64,000 nt of DNA. Origin: Pelomonas cellulosilytica (lineage in GTDB: Bacteria > Pseudomonadota > Gammaproteobacteria > Burkholderiales > Burkholderiaceae_C). Position numbers and translations under genes: made by a program. Location: positions 242,913 to 306,912 of the forward strand of contig NZ_JAJTWU010000004.1 of assembly GCF_021353265.1 (NCBI RefSeq), given 5' to 3'. Positions 59,414-64,000 of this stretch are shown here, piece after piece. The notes beneath the pieces are model-generated. The model was given only the letters and a program-made list of their open reading frames with translations, was not told where the DNA came from and did no database searches. Position 1 is the first letter of the stretch. Each line of letters starts with the position of its first letter.

Positions 59414-59995
59414 TCAAGCGCGACGGCGGCGAGCCAGCAGGCCGATGACGGCCAGGCCGGCGGCCAGCATCATCGCCGGGTTGGCTTCGGGGACGGCGGA
59501 AACCGTGACGGACGAACTGCCCGCGACAACGAAGTCAGGGCCGGCAAAGCCCGGTGCGCCGAAAGCCAGCTCATAGGTCATCGCGTGCTCGCCAGCGGTC
59601 ACGCCCGTGAAACCGATCTTCACGGTGTGCGAGCCTGCCGTCAGCACGGGCAGCGTCCCTGAGGTGCTCACGCCAAGGTGACCGGGAACGTTCGTGTCGA
59701 TGAAGGTGACCAGGGGATCGGGGTCAAAGCCCGCAGCGATCGTGGCCCAGCTCTGCCCCAGCGCCGTCGAGATGCCGGGGTCCAACGCCAGGCCGGTCGT
59801 CGACCAGTCGAGGTTGAACGTCAGCGTTGACGGCGTGAAGTCCTCCGACACGTTAAGCGTCAGCGTCACGAACGCGCTGCCTCCGACGGTGGTGCTCCCG
59901 GGCGTGGCACTGCCATCGACGGTCAGCACCGCATGCGCCGGCGCCGCGACAGCCAGCGCCGCGGCGGCGGCCAGGATGGTGAACGAATGCTTCAT
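59414..59995 (-). CDS. Small cohesin-like PEP-CTERM protein
   Basis: 193 residues from ATG 59995 (GAGGAGA upstream); the longer open frame runs into the giant gene and is rejected. Signal peptide to AHA (about 22). Residues 23-160 look like a cohesin/jelly-roll domain (VGGSAFVTLTLNVSEDFTPSTLTFNLDWSTTGLAL, TAGSHTVKIGFTGVTAGEHAMTYEL). The end is a PEP-CTERM-type signal, VPEANP (PEA rather than PEP), hydrophobic helix, RRRRA. It lies 26 bp behind the giant protein, which carries cohesin- and dockerin-like modules, so an extracellular partnership is plausible. An exosortase would have to be encoded elsewhere. Confidence 0.78.
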   Translation of the reverse strand: MKHSFTILAAAAALAVAAPAHAVLTVDGSATPGSTTVGGSAFVTLTLNVSEDFTPSTLTFNLDWSTTGLALDPGISTALGQSWATIAAGFDPDPLVTFIDTNVPGHLGVSTSGTLPVLTAGSHTVKIGFTGVTAGEHAMTYELAFGAPGFAGPDFVVAGSSSVTVSAVPEANPAMMLAAGLAVIGLLARRRRA

Positions 59996-60021
59996 TTCTT
60001 GGTTCTCCTCAGTCAGGTCTC

Positions 60022-63000
60022 TTAAATCGTCAGCTTCCAGTCGTTGGTGGCCGTCTGCTTGCTGCCCGCCACCCAATCATTGACCCATGTACTGCTCGGC
60101 AGCGGCGCGTTGAGTCCGAAGTCCAGGGCCCCCCCGAGCCGCACGACTGGCGCCGGCGCGGGGGCGGGAGTCGTCGCGACGCTGGCTGACGACGGACTCA
60201 CCATTGGGCTGCCGGACGCGCTCGCGGCGGTATCCCCCGATTCAGTGGCAGGCAACGCAGCCATCCTGGCGTCGGCGAACTGGACCGACTGTGCCTGCGA
60301 CTGCCGGGACAAATTCAGCGCCATGGCCGCATCGGTGGCCGTGATGCGGCCATCGCGATTGAGGTCGGCCACGAGCAGCGGATCGACCAGCGGGAATGCG
60401 GCAAAACCCGTGTCGCTCTTTGCGGCGACACGCTGGATCAGCGCCACGTCGCTGGTCTCCACCTTGCCATTGCCGGTCGCATCGCCTGCGACGGCGACCA
60501 GCTGGACGCCCAGGTCCGCGCGCGCCGGCTGACCATCCACGAGCAGGTCCTGCAGACGCAGCAGGCGGCTGCTGCCGGCCATGACGCCGGCCGGAACGCT
60601 GGTGCGCAGATCCACCAGGGCCCGCAGCGCGGCGTCGGGCAACGCGCTGCCGAGCGTGAGCTGCACGCCCAGACGACCGGCCACGCTGGTGTCCACGGTC
60701 ATGACGCTGCCGGCCGGAGCACCGACCGCCAGGTTGACGGCGTCCACATGCAAAGCGCCCGGGTCGTAGACCAGTTGGAAGTAGACGCTGCGTGCGCCTG
60801 CGGCCTGGCTGATCTGCAGGCTCAGTGCCTGGTTGCTGCTGCCTGCCGCGGCGACGAGGTTGCCCACACCGATGACCGGGGAGCTGGCCGCCGCGACCGT
60901 GAAGCCGGCCGTGAAGTCATCACCCGTCGTGCCGTCGGCATTGCCGTCGAGCGGCTGGCCGTCGGCCAGCGCTGTGAAGCCGGTGACCCCGGACTTCAGC
61001 GTCAGGCTGTAGCTGCCAGCCGGCAACACGCCGTTGGTGACGACGTAGCGCAGGCCCTGGCCGTCGGCGTCGAAGAAGACGCTGCCGGTGACCTTGCCGG
61101 ACGGGCCGCTCAGCAACAGGTCCTGAGTCGTGCCCGCGCCATAGGCGTCGATCAACGTTGCGTTGATGGCCCTATCGAACCGCAGGCTGAAGCCATCAAC
61201 CTCCGGCGTGACCCGAGTGACGACGGGGCCCAACGGCGCTGCGATCGGCGCGGGGATGCCAGGCGTCGCCAGCCCCTTGCTGGCGTTGAGCACCATGGCG
61301 GCGTCCGTCGCAGTCACGCGGCCATCGCGGTTGGTGTCGACGAGGCGGGTCGGGTCGATCAACGTGTAGGCCGCAAAGCCGGTGTCACTGCGTGCGGCGA
61401 CACGCTGGATCAGCGCGACGTCCGCCGTCTGCAGCGAGCGGTTGCCATCGGCGTCGCCGAGGTTGGCCACCACGTGTAGCCCGTCGTCCGCCCGCACACC
61501 GCCCGCGTTGCCGGTGACGTTCGACAGACGTAGCACCTCAGCCGCGCCATAGCTGGCGGACAGCGGCACGGTGGCCTGCACCAGCACCAGGCTGCGCAGC
61601 GCCGCGTCGGCGATGGCGCTGCCGAGCCCGACCTGCACGCGCAGTAGGCCCGGCTGGACCAGCGTGCTCGTGAGAGTGCTCCCCGCCGGCAGCCCGCTGG
61701 CCAGCGTGGCGCCGGTGACCTTCAGCAGCGCCGGGTCGAAGCCGAGGTCGAAGCTCATGGTCTGGAAACCGGCACCGCGCTCGAGCGTGATGGCAAAGGC
61801 ACCCAGCGCCGGGTCGTAGCTGGCGGCCTGGCCGGGGCCGCGCGCGAATTCCTGCACCGCCAGCACGGCGCCGGTGGGTGCCGCCACCGTGAAGCTGCGC
61901 GCATAACTGTCACCGGCAACGCCATCGCCGTTGCCGTCGAGGCGCAGGCCGCCGAGGCTGACGAAGCCGTCCGCTCCAGCATTGAGCTTGACCTGGTAGC
62001 TGCCGGCCTCCAGCAGGCCGCCGGTCTTGACGAAGCTGAAGCCGCGGCCATCGGCATCGAAGACTATGCTGCCCGCCACCCTGCCCTGCACACCGTTGGT
62101 CGGGCCGGTGAACTCAACGTCCGGAACCAGCGTACCGGCGCCGTACTGCTGGATGAGGCTGGCGTCCACCGCCTGGTCGAAGCGCAGGCGGAAGCCGGTG
62201 TCGGTGGCCTGGAAGCTGGCCACATGCAGGGTCGGCAGCGCCGGCAGCACCTGCAGGTTGACGCGTGCCGTCGCCGTGCCACCCAGACCATCGCCGACGG
62301 TGTAGCCGAAGCTCGTGCTGCCGTTGAAGCCCGCCGCCGGCGTAAAGCGCACGACGCCGCCGTTGAGCGTGACCGTGCCCTGCAGGCCGGCACTGTCCAG
62401 CGCCAGCAGTCTCAGCGGGTCGCCGTCCGCATCGGCGTCGTTGCCGAGCAGGCCGGCGACAGGGATGTCCAGCGGTTGACCGGCCGGCAGCGTGAAGCTG
62501 TCTTCCGCCGCCACCGGCGCGGCATTCGTGACCGCGATCTTGACGAGGGCGGTCGACGTGGCGCCGTTGCTGTCGGCGACGGTGTAGCTGAACTGCGTGT
62601 TGCCCACGAAGCCCGCTGCAGGCGTGAAGACCAGCTTGCCGTTGGCATCGATGCTGGCGCTGCCCTGCAGGCCGGTCGTGTCGATGCCGGTCACGGCGAT
62701 GGCATCGCCATCGGCGTCGCCGTCGTTGGCCAGTACACCCGGTGCGCTGATGACGAGTTGCTGGCCGGCATGGACGGTGTAGCTGTCCTGCCGCGCGGTC
62801 GGCGCTGCGTTGGTGACCGTGATCTTGACGAGCGCCGTGGCCACGCCGCCCAGGCCATCACTGACGGTGTAGCTGAACTGCGTGCTGCCGACGAAGCCGG
62901 CGGTCGGCGTGAACACCAGGCTGCCGTCGGTGGCCACGGCGGCGGTACCCTTCAGGCCGGTGATGTCGATACCGGTCACCGTGAAGGGGTGTCCGTCCGC

Positions 63001-64000
63001 ATCGCTATCGTTGGCCAGCACGCCCGGGGCGCTGACCACCAGGGCCTGGCCTGCGTGGACGGTGTAGCTGTCGTCCTGCGCGACGAGGGCGGCGCCAGTC
63101 ACCTTGATATGGACCACGGCCGTCGACGCGGCACCGTTGCTGTCGGTGATGGTGTAGCCGAACTGCGTATCACCGACGAAGCCGGCGGCCGCAATGAAAG
63201 TCAGCTTGCCGTCCGCGCCAAGCGTGGCCGTGCCCTGCAGGCCGGTGGTGTCGACGTGGGTGACGGTGAACGCATCGCCTTCCGCGTCGCTATCGTTGGC
63301 CAGCACGCCCGGCGCATTGATGACCAGTGGCAGGCCGGTATGCACCGTGTAGCTGTCATCCTTCGCGACTGGCGCCGTGTTCGTCACGGCGATCTTGACC
63401 AGCGCCGTCGCCGTGCCGCCGTTGCCGTCGGCCACGGTGTAGCTGAACTGCGTGTTGCCGGTGAAGCCCACCTTCGGCGTGAAGACCAGCTTGCCGTCCG
63501 CGCTGATGGCTGCCGTGCCTTGCAGCCCGGTCTGGTCGATGGTCGTCACGCTCAGTGCATCGCCATCGGCATCGGTGTCGTTGGCGAGCACCCCCGGGGC
63601 GTTGATCGTCAGCGTCTGGCCGGCATGGATGGTGTAGCTGTCGGCAGCGGCCACCGGGGCGGCATTGGTCACGGCGATCTTGACGAGCGCCGTGGCCGTC
63701 CCACCGTTGCCGTCGGCCACGGTGTAGCTGAACTGCGTGTTGCCGGTGAAGCCCACCTTCGGCGTGAAGACCAGCTTGCCGTCCGCGCTGATGGCTGCCG
63801 TGCCTTGCAGGCCGGTCTGGTCGATGGTCGTCACGCTCAGTGCGTCGCCATCGGCATCGGTGTCGTTGGCGAGCACACCCGGGGCGTTGATCGTCAGCGT
63901 CTGGCCGGCATGGATGGTGTAGCTGTCGGCAGCGGCCACCGGGGCGGCATTGGTCACGGCGATCTTGACGAGCGCCGTGGCCGTTCCACCGTTGCCGTCG
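60022..64000 (-). CDS. Giant secreted repeat protein with tandem-95 repeats, Ig-like, cohesin- and dockerin-like modules (5' end outside window)
   Basis: Open from the right edge to the stop at 60022; 1,325 residues visible, N-terminus beyond 64000. GTG codons inside repeats are not starts. From the edge: part of one and then six complete units of about 95 residues (62250-64000; core DSYTIHAGQTLTINAPGVLANDTDADGD, VGFTGNTQFSYTVADGNGG), an Ig-like domain with Ca-binding-type DGNGDGVAGD, a cohesin-like domain (about 61468-61872), a dockerin-like double EF-hand (GDADGNRSLQTADVALIQR ... DTNRDGRVTATDAAMVLN, 61269-61467). A second Ig-like/cohesin-like/dockerin-like set follows (dockerin 60300-60491), then a Ser/Pro/Thr linker and the tail ending NDWKLTI. 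Extracellular adhesin or scaffold; probable cargo of the downstream secretion genes. Confidence 0.88.
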   Translation of the reverse strand, partial: DGNGGTATALVKIAVTNAAPVAAADSYTIHAGQTLTINAPGVLANDTDADGDALSVTTIDQTGLQGTAAISADGKLVFTPKVGFTGNTQFSYTVADGNGGTATALVKIAVTNAAPVAAADSYTIHAGQTLTINAPGVLANDTDADGDALSVTTIDQTGLQGTAAISADGKLVFTPKVGFTGNTQFSYTVADGNGGTATALVKIAVTNTAPVAKDDSYTVHTGLPLVINAPGVLANDSDAEGDAFTVTHVDTTGLQGTATLGADGKLTFIAAAGFVGDTQFGYTITDSNGAASTAVVHIKVTGAALVAQDDSYTVHAGQALVVSAPGVLANDSDADGHPFTVTGIDITGLKGTAAVATDGSLVFTPTAGFVGSTQFSYTVSDGLGGVATALVKITVTNAAPTARQDSYTVHAGQQLVISAPGVLANDGDADGDAIAVTGIDTTGLQGSASIDANGKLVFTPAAGFVGNTQFSYTVADSNGATSTALVKIAVTNAAPVAAEDSFTLPAGQPLDIPVAGLLGNDADADGDPLRLLALDSAGLQGTVTLNGGVVRFTPAAGFNGSTSFGYTVGDGLGGTATARVNLQVLPALPTLHVASFQATDTGFRLRFDQAVDASLIQQYGAGTLVPDVEFTGPTNGVQGRVAGSIVFDADGRGFSFVKTGGLLEAGSYQVKLNAGADGFVSLGGLRLDGNGDGVAGDSYARSFTVAAPTGAVLAVQEFARGPGQAASYDPALGAFAITLERGAGFQTMSFDLGFDPALLKVTGATLASGLPAGSTLTSTLVQPGLLRVQVGLGSAIADAALRSLVLVQATVPLSASYGAAEVLRLSNVTGNAGGVRADDGLHVVANLGDADGNRSLQTADVALIQRVAARSDTGFAAYTLIDPTRLVDTNRDGRVTATDAAMVLNASKGLATPGIPAPIAAPLGPVVTRVTPEVDGFSLRFDRAINATLIDAYGAGTTQDLLLSGPSGKVTGSVFFDADGQGLRYVVTNGVLPAGSYSLTLKSGVTGFTALADGQPLDGNADGTTGDDFTAGFTVAAASSPVIGVGNLVAAAGSSNQALSLQISQAAGARSVYFQLVYDPGALHVDAVNLAVGAPAGSVMTVDTSVAGRLGVQLTLGSALPDAALRALVDLRTSVPAGVMAGSSRLLRLQDLLVDGQPARADLGVQLVAVAGDATGNGKVETSDVALIQRVAAKSDTGFAAFPLVDPLLVADLNRDGRITATDAAMALNLSRQSQAQSVQFADARMAALPATESGDTAASASGSPMVSPSSASVATTPAPAPAPVVRLGGALDFGLNAPLPSSTWVNDWVAGSKQTATNDWKLTI
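62250..64000 (-). repeat. Array of 285-bp (95-residue) tandem coding repeats
   Basis: Units begin about every 285 bp (marker ggtgtagc at 62299, 62581, 62866, 63151, 63436, 63721); the last unit is one codon shorter. The units at 63436 and 63721 differ at only four of the 280 comparable bases, while the others are clearly diverged. The array continues beyond the window. This matches the tandem-95 repeat family of large bacterial surface proteins. Confidence 0.93.

Noticed and set aside
55349..59448. Two very long plus-strand frames opposite the M50 and GAF-HlyD genes
   Set aside because: Composition is Arg/Gln/His-rich and unstructured; the minus-strand genes show zinc motifs, membrane helices and overlapping starts.
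62250..64000. Regular repeats that might suggest a CRISPR array or satellite DNA
   Set aside because: The unit is 285 bp, fully coding, without spacers, and translates to a 95-residue surface-protein repeat.

Overview
The window is high-GC, densely coded DNA with short gaps and many 4-bp ATGA/GTGA gene overlaps. PEP-CTERM proteins, a Glk-HexR fusion, a TonB-receptor/tryptophan-halogenase pair and a kynurenine operon suggest a betaproteobacterium of the order Burkholderiales, probably near Roseateles/Mitsuaria/Rubrivivax. That placement is inference from gene content. No rRNA, tRNA, CRISPR array or insertion sequence was seen.

Positions 1-33,350 form a starch/maltodextrin/glycogen island. It holds a secreted pullulanase (cut by the left edge), two exported GH13 amylases, two small PEP-CTERM proteins, the glgP-glgB-glgX-malQ operon, a divergent malK-malE-malF-malG importer, a TonB-dependent receptor followed by a flavin-dependent halogenase, and two divergent glucokinase genes. 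One of these is fused to a HexR/RpiR regulator. Outer enzymes would cut the polymer, the receptor and ABC importer would bring in dextrins, MalQ/GlgP/GlgX/GlgB would interconvert them and Glk would phosphorylate glucose. Eight copies of a palindrome of the form TGTAG-N5-CTACA, two in each of four intergenic regions, suggest that the HexR half of the fusion controls the whole island. An orphan binding protein and a coupled serine-protease/hydrolase pair sit inside it.

Positions 33,500-39,540 carry a MacA-MacB-outer-membrane-factor efflux operon, a SnoaL-like protein, and a membrane protein/winged-helix regulator pair behind a repeated palindromic operator. Positions 39,550-48,450 are amino-acid catabolism: glutaryl-CoA dehydrogenase with a divergent LysR regulator, two tandem paralogous binding proteins without permeases, kynB-kynU-kynA, and a nitronate-monooxygenase-like flavoenzyme. 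An aminopeptidase P and a DUF3616 protein follow.

Positions 51,250-64,000 are the most unusual part: a minus-strand gene train that reads like a dedicated secretion system. Its first visible gene is a giant protein, open at the right edge, with 95-residue tandem repeats, Ig-like domains, two cohesin-like and two dockerin-like modules. It is followed by a small cohesin-like PEP-CTERM protein, a GAF-GAF-TM-HlyD fusion, a PqqD-M50 protease-lipoyl fusion, a C-terminally shortened SecA paralog, a small periplasmic adaptor and an MFS transporter. I propose a SecA2-like/M50/adaptor export apparatus for the giant surface protein; this is inference from co-linearity and domain content.
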